Numbered from the stretch's first letter, positions 9,147-18,251 are shown. The stretch is 64,000 nucleotides of DNA from Methylobacterium sp. W2 (GCF_020662345.1 NZ_VMOA01000006.1:1-64000), one strand, 5' to 3'. Notes: a model not told the origin generated them from the sequence alone. Numbers and translations are program-made.

Positions 9147-10244
9147 TCAGTACAGCGGCGGCACCTGGACGTTGGGGATCGGGAACGGGCCGAGCATCAG
9201 CCGGCCATCGGCGAGGCGCAGGGGTGGCATCGCCTTGAGGGACGGATCTCCCGCCGCCGCCGGCGCAGCGGCCGGCTCGGTTTCCTGGCGACGGCTCGCG
9301 CCACCGAGCAGCTTGCCGACGAGCCCTCCGATCAGGGCCCCCTTCTCCGCCCCGAAACGCTGGCCCATGATCTGCCCGACCAGGGCCTCCACCCCGGCGG
9401 CGCGGATATCGATCTGGCCGGCGGGGCGGTGCTCGTCGTCGAGGGCGATCTTACCCTGGGCCTGGAGGCGGCGGTCGCCCTTGGCCAGGGAGAGCAGGGC
9501 GATGTCGAGGCTGCCGCCGGCCCGGCGCCAGGTTTCGAGTTCACGGGCCACCTGTCCCGTCCGGATGACGGCCGCCTGATTCACCGTGGCATCCAGCGCC
9601 ATGTCGATGGGGGCGGTGTTGCCGAGGAGGGGATCGAGCAACGGCACGTTCGCCTGCGTCAGCCGCAGGCTGGTATCGACGGCGCCCTCGGTGGCGAAGC
9701 GGGCGGGGGTGGGCCGGGCGTGGAATTCCAAGTGCTTCGCCGCCACGTCGATGGGCTGCGGTCCGGCATTCGTCACGCTGACGTTCGGTCCATCCACCGC
9801 CAGGGAGGCCCGCGTGAACCCGTCGGAGGTGCCGTGGAAGCTCCCTTCCAGCGAGGTCCAGGTGGCGTCGGCGACGAGGCCGTCCTGTTCCACGTGGAAC
9901 GGTCCGCTCGCCTGCAGGATGCCCTGGCGCGGCTGATAGACCTGGACCACCGCCGTCAGAGGCCCGAGGGTGAAGCGACTGTCCGCCCGCGAGAAGGCGA
10001 GGGAGGCGCAGCGCAGCTCGATCCGGAAGGGATAGCCGGTGATGGAGCGATCGGCGCAGGTCCAGTTGCGCCCGGCCGAGGCCTCGCGGGCCATCCAGGC
10101 ATCTATCTCGGACCCGGCCTTGCCGCGAATCCAGAACCAGCCCGCGCTCCAGAGCAGGATAACGGCGAGGAGGAGGATGTAGGGCAGGAACAGGCCGGTC
10201 CGCGATGGCCGTTTCCTGGCCGTCAAATCCGGTGCCTGCGCCAT
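9147..10244 (-). CDS. DUF2125 domain-containing membrane-anchored protein
   Basis: 365 residues with one N-terminal transmembrane segment (about residues 19-38, PYILLLAVILLWSAGWFW). The long periplasmic part matches the DUF2125 type of alphaproteobacteria (RNWTCADRSITGYPFRIEL near the start and repeated beta-rich GxG segments). Residues about 300-330 are Ala/Pro-rich. The family has no assigned function; the fold class recalls large beta-rich lipid- or envelope-associated proteins, which is inference. It is transcribed alone, converging on tyrC across the palindromic repeat. Confidence 0.78.
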   Translation of the reverse strand: MAQAPDLTARKRPSRTGLFLPYILLLAVILLWSAGWFWIRGKAGSEIDAWMAREASAGRNWTCADRSITGYPFRIELRCASLAFSRADSRFTLGPLTAVVQVYQPRQGILQASGPFHVEQDGLVADATWTSLEGSFHGTSDGFTRASLAVDGPNVSVTNAGPQPIDVAAKHLEFHARPTPARFATEGAVDTSLRLTQANVPLLDPLLGNTAPIDMALDATVNQAAVIRTGQVARELETWRRAGGSLDIALLSLAKGDRRLQAQGKIALDDEHRPAGQIDIRAAGVEALVGQIMGQRFGAEKGALIGGLVGKLLGGASRRQETEPAAAPAAAGDPSLKAMPPLRLADGRLMLGPFPIPNVQVPPLY

Positions 10245-10349
10245 CGTCCGCTCGCCTCGCTCTCGAAGCCCCGCCGCCGTCGACGGGGGTTCCTTCGTGA
10301 GTGAGCTTTGGCGGGTCTCAAGGCGGCGAAAGCATGGCCGCTCGCCGAT

Positions 10350-10745
10350 TCAGGCGGCAACGCCCGTGATCTGGTCCATGGACCGATCCATGGGCCGGTC
10401 CACACGAAGATCGGCGACGATCTCGCACCGCTCAGCCTCGTCCTCGGCCAGACGGTGGACATGCATCTCCGTAGCGCCGCCATGGCGCGCACGGGCGATC
10501 CAGTTGCGGGTGAGCCGCTCGCGCGGGCTCGATCCGGCCGTGGCCACGGCGATGAGTTCGCCGATCCCGGCGGAGTCCCGCCGCACGGCCATCACCACCG
10601 CCTCGCCCATGTCGTCGAGTTCGAGTTCGGCCAGTTCATGGATGCCGACGACGTAGCGACGCCCGGACCGGCCGCGCCAGGCGCTCAGCGCCAGGGCAGG
10701 AGTTCCACGCAGGCTGGCTGTCGTCCTGAGACGTACTTCGCGCAT
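10350..10745 (-). CDS. uncharacterised 131-residue protein behind a LexA-type box
   Basis: 131 residues with coding-like composition: YVVGIHELAELELDDMGEAV, then IAVATAG, then a C-terminal part with WIARARHGGATEMHVHRLAE. The tail contains a short Asp/Arg/Met repeat (DRPMDRSMDQ) encoded by a partly palindromic stretch. No known family was recognised, and no signal peptide or membrane segment is seen. About 84 bases upstream lies GAAC-N7-GAAC on its strand, which matches the alphaproteobacterial LexA operator, so damage-inducible expression is possible. A + strand frame over the same bases is judged a shadow. Confidence 0.55.
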   Translation of the reverse strand: MREVRLRTTASLRGTPALALSAWRGRSGRRYVVGIHELAELELDDMGEAVVMAVRRDSAGIGELIAVATAGSSPRERLTRNWIARARHGGATEMHVHRLAEDEAERCEIVADLRVDRPMDRSMDQITGVAA

Positions 10746-10780
10746 GGATGGATCTCCGGATCAGAGGATGGACGTCGGTG

Positions 10781-10825
10781 AAAGCCGTGTTCCGCGCCTT
10801 GCGGACTGAGAACGAACACGGCTTT
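10781..10825. terminator. 12-bp inverted repeat after plsC / before the LexA-box gene
   Basis: A perfect 12-bp inverted repeat (AAAGCCGTGTTC and GAACACGGCTTT) with a 21-base spacer. On the + strand the right arm runs into a short T-run. On the minus strand it lies about 120 bases after the acyltransferase stop and 36 bases before the start of the 131-residue gene, so it could be a terminator or a leader structure. Confidence 0.4.
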
Positions 10826-10828
10826 TTC

Positions 10829-10843
10829 GTTCGCTCTTTGTTC
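10829..10843 (-). promoter_or_regulatory. LexA-type SOS box
   Basis: GTTC-GCTCTTT-GTTC on the + strand (GAAC-N7-GAAC on the minus strand) is an exact match to the direct-repeat operator known for LexA in alphaproteobacteria. It lies upstream of the 131-residue minus-strand gene, in a locally AT-rich stretch. Eight fixed bases occur by chance about twice in 64 kb on both strands, so position and context carry part of the weight. Confidence 0.5.
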
Positions 10844-10914
10844 CAGAGTAATCTTAACAATTTCCTTCCGTCAAGAGTCGCGCTTTCGCTCTCCGCAGGG
10901 AGCCTCCGACCGGC

Positions 10915-10935
10915 TTATCCACAGCCTGTGGATAG
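10915..10935. promoter_or_regulatory. back-to-back DnaA boxes
   Basis: TTATCCACA (10915-10923), a perfect DnaA consensus box, is followed after three bases by TGTGGATAG (10927-10935), whose complement CTATCCACA has one mismatch. The pair forms a palindrome just before the end of the acyltransferase gene. It is about 14 kb from the candidate origin. Confidence 0.5.
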
Positions 10936-10944
10936 ATGACGCGC

Positions 10945-11724
10945 TCACGCGGTCCTGGATTGTTCTCCGACGGCACCGGTCTCCGGCACGGCATGCCCGC
11001 GTGCCGCCAGATCCGCCCGGCCGGACGCCAGGAGGACGTCGGAGGCGGCTTCGATCCGAGTTTGCATCTCCTCCAGGAACGCCGTGCGGTCGAGGCCGGG
11101 AGCAATGGGGGCGAGGAACTCGATCACCGTGGTGCCGGGGCGGCGGGTCAGCTGGCGGCGGGGCCAGTAGAGGCCGCTGTTGAGGGCGACGGGCAGGCAG
11201 GGCACGCCGAGCGCCGCGTAGAGATGGGTGATGCCGAGCTTGTAGGCGGGGGGCGAACCCGGCGCCTTGCGGGTTCCCTCGGGGAAGATGATGAGCTGGC
11301 GCCCGTCGCGGATGGCGCGGGCCGCCGCCTCGTTCATTGCCGCCATGGCACGGGTGCCCTTGGAGCGGTCGATGGCGACCATGCCGGAGCGGGACAGGAA
11401 CCAGCCGAAGAGCGGGATCCAGAGCAGCTCGCGCTTGAGGATATAGGCGAAGTCCGGGAAAGCGGTGACGAGGGCCAGGGTCTCGAGGGCGGATTGATGC
11501 TTGGACGCCACCAGGAGCGCGCCGGGCGGGCGGTGGTGCAGCCCCCTGAACTCGACACGCACACCCCCAACCACGCGCAGCAGCCACAGGCTCACCTTGG
11601 CCCAGAACCGGGCGACACGGATGCAGGCCCGCTCCGAGACGAGGGCCGGCAAGCCGCCGATCGCGATGAGGGCGGTGGCGAGGTAGAAGACGATGTTGAA
11701 GGCGATGGAGCGAAGGATGTGCAT
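10945..11724 (-). CDS. plsC: 1-acyl-sn-glycerol-3-phosphate acyltransferase
   Basis: 259 residues. The N-terminal hydrophobic segment (about residues 8-30) is followed by a PlsC/LPLAT domain. Motif I is SKHQSALET (His-X4-Glu rather than the textbook His-X4-Asp, a variant also met in proteobacterial relatives), motif II is around GMVAIDRSKGT, and motif III is IIFPEGTRKAPG, with PCLPVALNSG behind it. It acylates lysophosphatidic acid in membrane phospholipid synthesis at the inner membrane. It is transcribed alone; the gamma-glutamyltransferase gene lies 72 bases upstream on the same strand. Confidence 0.9.
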   Translation of the reverse strand: MHILRSIAFNIVFYLATALIAIGGLPALVSERACIRVARFWAKVSLWLLRVVGGVRVEFRGLHHRPPGALLVASKHQSALETLALVTAFPDFAYILKRELLWIPLFGWFLSRSGMVAIDRSKGTRAMAAMNEAAARAIRDGRQLIIFPEGTRKAPGSPPAYKLGITHLYAALGVPCLPVALNSGLYWPRRQLTRRPGTTVIEFLAPIAPGLDRTAFLEEMQTRIEAASDVLLASGRADLAARGHAVPETGAVGEQSRTA

Positions 11725-11796
11725 CGGAAACCCGGAATGATGCCCTTCCTGTAGCGCGCGCAGTCCCGCCGCACCATCCGCCGGACCCGAACCGCC

Positions 11797-13533
11797 CTAG
11801 TCGCCCTCGGCCAGGGTTCCGCGCTGGCGCGTGTCGGCGGCCCCGGCCACGAGCCCGTCTCCCGTCATCACCGAATTGGCCGAGCCCGAACTCGACCCCA
11901 CCCGCACCGCGTGCCCCTTCGCCCGGAGCAAGGCGAGGGTGTCCGGCGAGAGCCCGTCCTCTGCGAACAGCATGTCGGGCCGCCATTGGTGATGGATGCG
12001 CGGGGCGGTGACGGCCTCGGCGAGGTTCATGCGGAAATCGATGACGTTGACGATCACCTGCAGCACCGTGGAGATGATGCGGCTGCCGCCCGGACTTCCG
12101 GTGACGAGGACGAGGCGTCCGTCCTTGAGCACGATGGCCGGGGTCATCGAGGAGAGCGGCCGGGCGCCGGGCGCCACCGCATTGGCCGGGCCGCCAACGA
12201 GGCCATAGGCGTTGACGCTCCCGGTCTTGGCGGAAAAATCGTCCATCTCGTTGTTGAGGAGGACGCCGGTCCCCTCGGCCACGAGGCCGAGCCCGTAGGA
12301 GAAGTTGAGGGTCGTGGTGGTGGAGACGGCGTTCCCGGCTCGGTCCACCACCGAGTAATGGGTGGTCTGATCGGATTCGTAAGGCAGCGGGTCGCCGGCC
12401 TTCACCGCCTCAACCGGACGGGCGCGGGCGGGGTCGATGGCGGCACGCAGGGTCTCGGCATAGGCCTTGGCGGTGAGGCCGCGCACCGGCACCTGCGAGC
12501 GGGACGGGTCGCCGAGCCAGGTGGCACGGTCCGCATAGGCCGGTTTCATCGCCTCGGCGAGGGTGTGGAGCGCCTGGGCGCTGCCTGCACCCATGGCGGC
12601 GAGATCGAACCCTTCGAGGATGTTCAGGATCTCGATGAGATGGACGCCACCCGAACTCGGCGGCGGCATCGAGACGATCTCGTAGCCACGGTAGGTCCCG
12701 CGAATGGGCTGGCGGATCGCGGGGCGATAGGCGGCGAGATCGGCGGGCGTCAGCACCCCGCCCACGCGTCTCGCCGCTGCCGCGATCCGCTCCGCAATCG
12801 GGCCGGTATGGAACGCGTCGGGCCCGTGTTCGGCGATGGCCGTGAGGGTCGCGGCGAGATCGGCCTGGACCAGGGTCTCGCCCCGCTGGAGCGGTCGGCC
12901 GTCGCGGAAGAACACGGCCCGGCTCGAGGGCCAGCGCCCGAGGCGGTCGGCGGCACGGGGCAGCGAATCGGCGAGCCCGCCGTCCACGGGAATCCCGTCC
13001 CTGGCCAAAGCCCGGGCCGGGGCGATGAGGTCGGCGAGGGCGAAGCGGCCGGAGCCGTAGAGGCGGTGCGCTTCGGCCAATCCGCGCACGGAGCCGGGAA
13101 CGCCGACGGCCTTGCCGGTGCGGATGGATGCGCCGCGGTCGGGCTGCCCGTCGGCGGCGAGGAACATGTCCGCCGTCGCCGCGGCGGGTGCCGTCTCGCG
13201 AAAGTCGATGGCCACGGTCTCGCCGGTGCCGGCGAGACGGACGAGCATGAACCCGCCGCCGCCGAGATTGCCCGCCTGCGGCAGCGTCACCGCGAGGGCG
13301 AAGCCCACCGCCACGGCGGCGTCGACGGCGTTGCCCCCGCCCTTCAGGATCGCCACACCGACGCGGGTCGCCAGGGCGTCCTGCGAGGACACCATGCCGT
13401 GGATCCCGAGGACGGGGAGGATGCGGGCATCGTCGGAGGGGATCGGCGGCAGTTCCGGAACCGCCTGCGCGAGGGCCGGTCCGGGCAGGAGCGTGAGAAG
13501 CGCCAGGGCGAGGCTGAGACGACGTCCGGTCAT
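11797..13533 (-). CDS. ggt: gamma-glutamyltransferase
   Basis: 578 residues from MTGRRLSLALALLTLLPGPA, a signal peptide, so the product is periplasmic. The frame is open to 13578, but the start at 13533 places the signal peptide correctly. The Ntn-hydrolase precursor features are clear: GGNAVDAAVAVGFALAV, NLGGGGFMLV, and the autoprocessing site ESDQTTHYSVVD, where the second Thr becomes the new N-terminal nucleophile. After it come NNEMDDFS and TGSPGGSRIIS. It hydrolyses or transfers the gamma-glutamyl group of glutathione and related peptides. Length is normal for the family. Confidence 0.94.
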   Translation of the reverse strand: MTGRRLSLALALLTLLPGPALAQAVPELPPIPSDDARILPVLGIHGMVSSQDALATRVGVAILKGGGNAVDAAVAVGFALAVTLPQAGNLGGGGFMLVRLAGTGETVAIDFRETAPAAATADMFLAADGQPDRGASIRTGKAVGVPGSVRGLAEAHRLYGSGRFALADLIAPARALARDGIPVDGGLADSLPRAADRLGRWPSSRAVFFRDGRPLQRGETLVQADLAATLTAIAEHGPDAFHTGPIAERIAAAARRVGGVLTPADLAAYRPAIRQPIRGTYRGYEIVSMPPPSSGGVHLIEILNILEGFDLAAMGAGSAQALHTLAEAMKPAYADRATWLGDPSRSQVPVRGLTAKAYAETLRAAIDPARARPVEAVKAGDPLPYESDQTTHYSVVDRAGNAVSTTTTLNFSYGLGLVAEGTGVLLNNEMDDFSAKTGSVNAYGLVGGPANAVAPGARPLSSMTPAIVLKDGRLVLVTGSPGGSRIISTVLQVIVNVIDFRMNLAEAVTAPRIHHQWRPDMLFAEDGLSPDTLALLRAKGHAVRVGSSSGSANSVMTGDGLVAGAADTRQRGTLAEGD

Positions 13534-13620
13534 GCCCAATCCGTCATGCGAAGGCTCTCCCACGGCATCCTGTGCCAAAACCGATGCTCACGACAGGCAA
13601 CGTTCGGCAGCGAGGCCCGT

Positions 13621-14103
13621 TCAGGCCCTTGCCGGCCGGTCACGAATGGCGATCCAGCCATAAACCAGCCCGGCAGCCGCTCCGGCGAGAAACAGCAGGG
13701 CCGTCACCCGTCCCTCGACGGCGAGGTTTCGCGCGGCGAGAGAGCCGGAACCACCCCGCATCAGCCAGGGTACCAGGGCGGTGGCGAGGCCCGTGCCAAT
13801 GGCATAGGCGGTGGCCCTGCGCAGGTTCATCGCCTCGCCGATGAGCGCCATGGCCACGGGCGGCAGCACCAGCAGGATGAACCCGGCCCTGGCGAGGCCA
13901 GCGGCAAGGACGAGGATCGCGTCGGGTCCGATCCCGGAGGCGAGGTCGGTCATGCCCTGCAGGAAGCCGAACAGGCCGATCCGGGTCAGCGCTTCGCTGG
14001 AGACCGGATCAAGGAGAATGGCGAGAACGAGCACCAGAGCCCCGCAGGGAATCGCGAGGCACAGGGCGAGGCCCGTCCAGATCAGGCGGCCGAGGAACCG
14101 CAT
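13621..14103 (-). CDS. hypothetical four-helix membrane protein
   Basis: 160 residues, almost entirely hydrophobic, with about four transmembrane segments (near residues 7-30, 60-80, 83-105 and 132-155) and a basic C-terminus (IAIRDRPARA). No catalytic motif or recognised domain. It lies nine bases downstream of rlmN on the same strand and is probably read with it. Function unknown. Confidence 0.65.
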   Translation of the reverse strand: MRFLGRLIWTGLALCLAIPCGALVLVLAILLDPVSSEALTRIGLFGFLQGMTDLASGIGPDAILVLAAGLARAGFILLVLPPVAMALIGEAMNLRRATAYAIGTGLATALVPWLMRGGSGSLAARNLAVEGRVTALLFLAGAAAGLVYGWIAIRDRPARA

Positions 14104-14112
14104 GAGACGCGC

Positions 14113-15399
14113 TCAGCCTTCGTCGTCATCGGCCCCGGCATAGACGCCCTCAGCGCCGATCCCGTCTTCCAGCATCATCCGGGCGCGGGCACGCAGCTTC
14201 TCGGTCTCGCTCTTGAGCTGGCCGCAGGCGGCGAGGATGTCGCGGCCACGCGGGGTCCGCACAGGCGACGCGTAGCCGGCCTCGTAGACGATCTCGGAGA
14301 ATTGCTCGATCCGCTCCCAGTCGGAGCATTCGTAGATGCTGCCGGGCCAGGGGTTGAACGGGATCAGGTTGATCTTGGCCGGGATGCCCTTGAGCAGCCG
14401 CACCAGCTCGCGCGCATCCGCATCGGAATCGTTGACGCCCTTCAGCATCACGTATTCGAAGGTGATGCGGCGGGCGTTGTTGAGGCCGGGATAGTGGCGG
14501 CAGGCCGCCAGCAATTCGGCCAGGGGATATTTGCGGTTCAGGGGCACGAGGGTGTCGCGCAGGTCGTCCCGCACCGCGTGGAGCGAGATCGCCAGCATGG
14601 CATGGGCCTCGACCCCGAGCCGCTGCATCTGCGGCACGACGCCGGAGGTCGACACGGTGATGCGCCGGCGGGAGAGGCCAAGGCCTTCCTGATCGGACAT
14701 CACGCCCACCGAATCGATGACGTTGTCGATGTTGTAGAGGGGCTCGCCCATGCCCATGAAGACGATGTTGGTGACGGCCCGACGGGTCTCGTCCTCGCCG
14801 GCGGCCACCGGGTTCTGGCCGACCCAGTCGTTCAGCCGGTCGCGGGCCACCACCACCTGCGCGGTGATCTCGGCGGCGGTCAGGTTGCGCACCAGGCGCT
14901 GCGTGCCAGTATGGCAGAAGCTGCAGGTGAGGGTGCAGCCGACCTGGGACGAGACGCAGAGGGTGCCGCGGCCACGACCGGGAATGTAGACGCACTCGAT
15001 CTCGGCGCCACGATTGTGGTCGTGCTTGCCGGTAGGCGCCATGCGCAGCAGCCACTTGCGGGTGCCATCGCGAGAAATCTGCTCGGTGACGACCTCCGGC
15101 CGCTCCAGGGTGTAGGCCCGCGCCAGCTCGGCCTTCAGGCCCTTGCCGACATTGGTCATCTGGTCGAAATCGGTGGCGCCGCGCGCGTTGAGCCAGTGCC
15201 AGAGCTGGCCCGAGCGCATGCGCTGCTCGCGCTCCGACACGCCGATGGCGGCCAGCCGCTCCTTCAATTGCTCACGGGTCAGGCCGATGAGGGACGAGCG
15301 TCCCGGCGGAACGGCGTCCGGCTGGAACTCGGGAAGCTTCTCGATTGCGGCCACGACGCTTTCGTCGCGGCCGGCGGTGTCGACCGACGCCGTCGCCAT
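14113..15399 (-). CDS. rlmN: dual-specificity 23S rRNA A2503 / tRNA A37 C2-methyltransferase
   Basis: 428-residue radical SAM enzyme. The iron-sulfur motif is [12 protein letters not shown] (Cys-X3-Cys-X2-Cys). Family hallmarks are [33 protein letters not shown] and [10 protein letters not shown]. The methyl-carrying Cys is in ILAACGQL near the C-terminus. It methylates C2 of A2503 in 23S rRNA and of A37 in some tRNAs. The first 40 residues are a variable extension. Its own promoter region is the 94-base gap on the right. Confidence 0.96.
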   Translation of the reverse strand: MATASVDTAGRDESVVAAIEKLPEFQPDAVPPGRSSLIGLTREQLKERLAAIGVSEREQRMRSGQLWHWLNARGATDFDQMTNVGKGLKAELARAYTLERPEVVTEQISRDGTRKWLLRMAPTGKHDHNRGAEIECVYIPGRGRGTLCVSSQVGCTLTCSFCHTGTQRLVRNLTAAEITAQVVVARDRLNDWVGQNPVAAGEDETRRAVTNIVFMGMGEPLYNIDNVIDSVGVMSDQEGLGLSRRRITVSTSGVVPQMQRLGVEAHAMLAISLHAVRDDLRDTLVPLNRKYPLAELLAACRHYPGLNNARRITFEYVMLKGVNDSDADARELVRLLKGIPAKINLIPFNPWPGSIYECSDWERIEQFSEIVYEAGYASPVRTPRGRDILAACGQLKSETEKLRARARMMLEDGIGAEGVYAGADDDEG

Positions 15400-15493
15400 G
15401 GATCACTCAACCTTCGGACTTGGAATCGGTCCGATATAGGCGATCCCGCACCGGAACGCGAATGTGTCCCGATGCGTGGGCGGAATGGCGGGG

Positions 15494-15913
15494 TTACTGG
15501 GCCGGTTTGGCCTCGGCGGGCGGCGTCGATTCGGCCGGTGCGCCGTCCATGGCGGCCGGCAGCAGCACGTTCTTGGTGACGTTGCCCTCGGGGCCGTATT
15601 CGCCGGCCACGGCAAGGCAGGCCTGCTCGCGGTTGAGCTGCATCTGGTTCGACATCAGCGCGAAGATGGTCTGGACCTTGCCGCCGAAGGGGCCGCGCGG
15701 TCCGACATCGGCGGCGTTCACGCCCTGCTTCTGCAGCAGCGCATCGAACTGGTCGACGCCGACCCGGTACCCGCAGACATTGGCGGCGGCGAAGATGTAG
15801 GCGGCGAATTCCAGCGCGCGGGGTGGCGGCGCGTTGCGGATCTGGGCCTCGGCCAGGGAGGTCATGAGCAGACCGGCGGCGAGGCCACCGGCGAGAACGG
15901 TTCTGGGGAGCAT
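15494..15913 (-). CDS. secreted hypothetical protein
   Basis: 139 residues with a signal peptide (MLPRTVLAGGLAAGLLMTSL, then AEA). The mature part has two cysteines (AAANVCGYRVG and REQACLAVAGEYG) that could form a disulfide, a helical middle (FDALLQKQGV, ALMSNQMQLN) and an Ala/Pro-rich tail. No domain was recognised. It precedes rlmN on the same strand but is separated by 94 bases. Function unknown. Confidence 0.65.
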   Translation of the reverse strand: MLPRTVLAGGLAAGLLMTSLAEAQIRNAPPPRALEFAAYIFAAANVCGYRVGVDQFDALLQKQGVNAADVGPRGPFGGKVQTIFALMSNQMQLNREQACLAVAGEYGPEGNVTKNVLLPAAMDGAPAESTPPAEAKPAQ

Positions 15914-16044
15914 GGACGGCGTTTCCTCGGCGACGTGATCTCGGGGCAGACGCGGCTTCTTAAGTTCCGCTTATGCTGCCCCATCGAGATAGACCGCCGG
16001 GCCGCACTGTCAAAGCGACCGATTCGCGGCGTCGGCCGAAGGGA

Positions 16045-16734
16045 TCAGTCGAGCGACCAGTCGATGGGGGAAAGGCCCCAGCCCGCCAGCCAGGCATTGG
16101 CCTCATCGAAGGGGCGCGTTCCGGCAAAATCCCGCAGGCGGTTGAGCGGGGAGGGATGGCCGGTCTCGATCACCCCGCATCTTTCGCGGTCGATCAGTCC
16201 CGCCCGCGCCCGGGCCTGCGCGCCCCAGAGCAGGAAGATTGCGGGGGTCGAGCGTTCCGAAACGGCCTTCACGGCGTCGTCGGTGAGGGCGGACCAGCCG
16301 TAGCGCAGATGCGCGCCGGACTTGCCGGCCTCCACGGTGAGCGCCGAGTTCAGGAGCAGCACGCCCCGTCTCGCCCAGGGCGTGAGGTCGCCGCTCGCCG
16401 GCCGATCCGGCAATTCGGCGAGGACCACCTTGAGGGAGGCGGGAAGCCGGCGGGGGCCGACATAGGAGAAGGCGAGGCCGTTGGCATCGCCCGGCGTCGG
16501 GTAGGGGTCCTGCCCGAGGATGACGGCCTTCACATCCTCCAGCGGCGTCAGGGTGAGGGCGCGGAAGACCGCATCGGGGGAGGGCAGGACGCTCGCCCCT
16601 TGCGCAATCCGGTCATCGACCCGCGCGCAGACGGCATCCGCCACCCCATTGGAGAAGAACGGCAACGTCAGCCAGGACGAGCCCGAGGCACGGAACTCGT
16701 CGAGGGCCAGGCATAGCGGGCCGCGCGCCGTCAC
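16045..16734 (-). CDS. ung: uracil-DNA glycosylase family 1
   Basis: 229 residues from a GTG start. The catalytic water-activating motif is VILGQDPYPTPGDANGLAFS and the DNA-intercalation motif is GHPSPLNRLRDF. The middle segment GVLLLNSALTVEAGKSGAH is also typical. It removes uracil from DNA to begin base excision repair. The GTG overlaps the stop of the upstream 5'-nucleotidase gene by four bases (GTGA), so the two are translationally coupled. Confidence 0.95.
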   Translation of the reverse strand: MTARGPLCLALDEFRASGSSWLTLPFFSNGVADAVCARVDDRIAQGASVLPSPDAVFRALTLTPLEDVKAVILGQDPYPTPGDANGLAFSYVGPRRLPASLKVVLAELPDRPASGDLTPWARRGVLLLNSALTVEAGKSGAHLRYGWSALTDDAVKAVSERSTPAIFLLWGAQARARAGLIDRERCGVIETGHPSPLNRLRDFAGTRPFDEANAWLAGWGLSPIDWSLD

Positions 16735-18251
16735 CGGATCACGATCCGACCGCCATCGGGGACGGAGAGAGGATCATGCCGGGCGATATAGGCCATGACC
16801 TCGTTGGCGACGAGCTTGCCGTCCGTGGCGCCGATGAGGGTGCGTCCGTCGGCCAGAAGGCCGTAGCCGTTGCCGCCATCGTAGAGGAAGTTGTTGGAGG
16901 CCACGGTGTAGGCGCGCGCCTCGTCGAGGGGCTGTCCGTCCACGAGGATGGACTGGATACGGTGTCCCGCATTCGCCCCCGGATCGACGGTGACGACGAG
17001 CCCCGAGACCTGCGGGAAACGGCCGGCCGGGCGGCCGAGATCGGCGAGAGCCGATTCCAGCAGGGCCCGCACCTGAGCGCCCGTTAGCGAGACCAGAACC
17101 GTGGTGTTGCCGAAGGGCAGTTCGGTGAGGATGTCGCGCCGGGTCAGCACGGTACCGGCCGGATAGAGCCGGTTGCCGCGGATGCCGCCGCCATTGGTGA
17201 TGGCGATCTCGGCCCCCGTCGCTGCGCGGAGCGCATCGCCGACGAGGTTGCCGAAGCTGCCTTCGCGCAGGCGCACGGTCGAGATGCGGCTGTCGAGGGG
17301 CGCGCTGATCGTCCCCACCGGCACGTCGAGTTCCTTCGCCAGCCGCGCTTCGAGCCGCTGCGTCAGCGCGAGGGTCTCGGGGTCCGGCGTGACGTCGGCG
17401 GTGTCGTGGATGCGGAAGGTCGGGTGCCAGGACAGGGTCCGGGCCTTGCCGGTTCCCTTCACCGTCACGGCGATGTCGATGGCGGTGACGTAGCGGGCGT
17501 CGAAGCTCGATTCCGCCAGGAGGCTGCGGCCGTCATATTGCACGATGAGGTCGTGGTCGTGGCCCGAGAGCAGGATGTCGACGATCCGCGCCGCCACGAT
17601 GGCCTCGTCGGTGACCCGCGCCGTGTGGCAGATGCCGACGATGAGTTCGGCCCCCTCGTCGCGGAGGGCTTGGGCCGCCGCGCGCAGCGTCTCGATCTCG
17701 GGACCGAAGACGAGGTCGCCGGATTGCGATTTCTCCGGCGTGCTGGCCAACGCAATGCCGACGAGGCCGACCTGGATCCCGCCCAGACTCACGATCATCC
17801 GGTCGCGGAGGCCCGCGAGGGGCTTGCCGTCCGCACCACGCAGGTTCGCCGCAAAGACCGGAAAGGCCGCCTCGCCCATGCGCTGGGCGAAGGTGGTGGG
17901 GCCGAAATCGAATTCGTGGTTGCCCGGCACGAACACATCGGGCGGCGCCATGTTGAGAAGCTCGACGATATGCGCGCCGCGGTCGAACCCCGACATCAGC
18001 GAAGGAGACAGGGTGTCGCCGGCATGGGCGTAGAGCATCGGCACGCCGCGCGCGCGCTCGGCCTTCACCACCGCGTTGAGACGGGCAAATCCGCCGCGGC
18101 CATCCACTTCCGACATCAGGTAAATGTCGTTGACGAGAAGAAGCGTGAAGGTCGGCTCGATCGCCGCGGCACCGGCGGGTGCGGCCAGACCTGCCGCGAG
18201 ACCCGCCCCGAGGCCGAGGCTCAGGGTCTGACGACGGGTAGGACGAGGCAT
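16731..18251 (-). CDS. UshA-type 5'-nucleotidase / 2',3'-cyclic phosphodiesterase
   Basis: 506 residues with a twin-arginine signal (RPTRRQTLSLGLGAGLAAG), so the product is exported folded to the periplasm. The N-terminal metallophosphatase domain shows HAGDTLSPS, PGNHEFDFG and SGHDHDLIV. The C-terminal nucleotide-binding domain (about 310-500) shows ITNGGGIRGN, LPFGNTTVLVSLTG and ASNNFLYDGGNGY. The usual first motif HTND is replaced by LLVNDIYLM, a variant worth noting. It dephosphorylates nucleotides or related esters. It is coupled to ung downstream. Confidence 0.9.
   Translation of the reverse strand: MPRPTRRQTLSLGLGAGLAAGLAAPAGAAAIEPTFTLLLVNDIYLMSEVDGRGGFARLNAVVKAERARGVPMLYAHAGDTLSPSLMSGFDRGAHIVELLNMAPPDVFVPGNHEFDFGPTTFAQRMGEAAFPVFAANLRGADGKPLAGLRDRMIVSLGGIQVGLVGIALASTPEKSQSGDLVFGPEIETLRAAAQALRDEGAELIVGICHTARVTDEAIVAARIVDILLSGHDHDLIVQYDGRSLLAESSFDARYVTAIDIAVTVKGTGKARTLSWHPTFRIHDTADVTPDPETLALTQRLEARLAKELDVPVGTISAPLDSRISTVRLREGSFGNLVGDALRAATGAEIAITNGGGIRGNRLYPAGTVLTRRDILTELPFGNTTVLVSLTGAQVRALLESALADLGRPAGRFPQVSGLVVTVDPGANAGHRIQSILVDGQPLDEARAYTVASNNFLYDGGNGYGLLADGRTLIGATDGKLVANEVMAYIARHDPLSVPDGGRIVIR

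Noticed and set aside
10308-10781. + strand frame opposite the LexA-box gene
   Set aside because: Its composition is shadow-like; the minus-strand frame has better amino-acid balance. Still, neither has a recognised family.
11911-15579. Very long + strand open frame (over 1200 codons) across ggt, the membrane gene and rlmN
   Set aside because: It is antisense to three well-supported genes, is rich in His, Arg, Gly and Asp in the manner of GC-rich shadows, and shows no domain.
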